From NCBI GenBank assembly GCA_026386835.1, contig JAPLMV010000014.1, positions 1 to 5,759 on the forward strand: a stretch of 5,759 bases of DNA, in the 5' to 3' direction. A program made the translations under genes and the position numbers. Numbering within the stretch: position 1 is the first letter of the stretch; every line of letters starts with the position of its first letter. This document shows positions 5,384 to 5,759 of this stretch, one piece after another. The notes under the pieces were generated by a model, which did not search any database, was not told where the DNA came from, and worked only from the letters and a program-made list of their open reading frames with translations. This DNA comes from Planctomycetota bacterium. Lineage in GTDB: Bacteria; Planctomycetota; Phycisphaerae; Sedimentisphaerales; Anaerobacaceae.

Positions 5384-5743
5384 TTACCCTATATCCTCTT
5401 TAAGATTGGCGCCTATTGCCTGTTGTACATATTTTTCAATCTGCTCGGCAAGCTCGCCAAGATTTTCGAGCTGGAAATCCTCATAATGCCCCGGCACAAA
5501 CTCGCCGTTCAGCGCCTTTTTGAAAATCCTGACTCTTATAATCGATGGCCCGACATTAGTCTTACTGAAATCGCTGTCCTTGTGTTCGGTAAGTTCGACC
5601 CGCCATTCCTCGCTTATGAAAACAAGGCACTTGCCGGTAAAAACCGCCGTCGCAAAATAATCCCGCAATAATTTAAGAGTTTCCATATTTATAACAACGA
5701 ACCTGTCAATTCTTTGATATCCGCTATATTGTTTCGCAAGCAA
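5384..5743 (-). CDS. Unrecognised small protein, start uncertain
   Basis: I do not recognise this protein. The frame is open to the right edge of the window, and a TTG at 5743 gives 119 residues. An ATG at 5686 gives 100 residues starting METLKLLRDYFATAVF, which looks like a natural N-terminus, although neither site has a clear Shine-Dalgarno. The sequence is mixed alpha/beta: a helix, the strand pattern GKCLVFISEEWRVEL, an Arg-rich strand SIIRVRIFKKA, and a final helix LGELAEQIEKYVQQAI. There is no signal peptide or membrane segment if the ATG is used. It ends 67 nt before the exported-protein gene on the same strand, so the two may be cotranscribed. The 5' end may lie outside the window. 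Confidence 0.6.
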   Translation of the reverse strand: MLAKQYSGYQRIDRFVVINMETLKLLRDYFATAVFTGKCLVFISEEWRVELTEHKDSDFSKTNVGPSIIRVRIFKKALNGEFVPGHYEDFQLENLGELAEQIEKYVQQAIGANLKEDIG

Positions 5744-5759
5744 TACTGTTTTATTCCCT

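Overview
The window looks like a piece of an environmental Planctomycetota genome, probably of the Phycisphaerae/Sedimentisphaerales kind. That guess rests on the ECF sigma factor style, a long spacer packed with dispersed repeat families, and an exported transglutaminase-like/TPR protein typical of that group. It is inference from recognition, not from a search. Codon use is mixed and the spacers are AT-rich.

Layout from left to right. (1) 1-530, minus strand: the N-terminal 176 residues of an ECF RNA polymerase sigma factor, running off the left edge. (2) 531-2026: about 1.5 kb with no convincing gene, made of hairpins, short tandem repeats and fragments of dispersed repeats, ending in a good sigma70-type promoter. 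(3) 2027-2794, plus strand: intact hisF, the cyclase subunit of imidazole glycerol phosphate synthase, with no other his gene in view. (4) 2811-5743, minus strand: a co-directional cluster. In transcription order it holds an unrecognised ORF (5743-5384), an exported protein with a SurA/PrsA-like N-terminus (5316-4516), a UPF0235/YggU protein (4462-4172), and a broken gene (4167-2811) convergent with hisF.

The broken gene is the main discovery. Three pieces in three reading frames form the remains of one exported protein: a signal peptide and the N-terminal part of a SirB1-like transglutaminase family protein, then a long TPR array. One lesion has removed the transglutaminase core together with its expected catalytic residues. 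A second lesion, about 28 nt by TPR periodicity, breaks the seventh TPR. The two large pieces could still be read as separate ORFs, but the sequence argues for a pseudogene or a badly damaged assembly.

The other notable content is the repeat mosaic. It includes a widespread dispersed palindrome that yields spurious LSEVEG-type peptides, and a GGACAGTCAC element present twice, one copy of which supplies the ribosome binding site of the yggU-like gene. I see no CRISPR array, tRNA, rRNA, transposase gene or clearly new defence system here.
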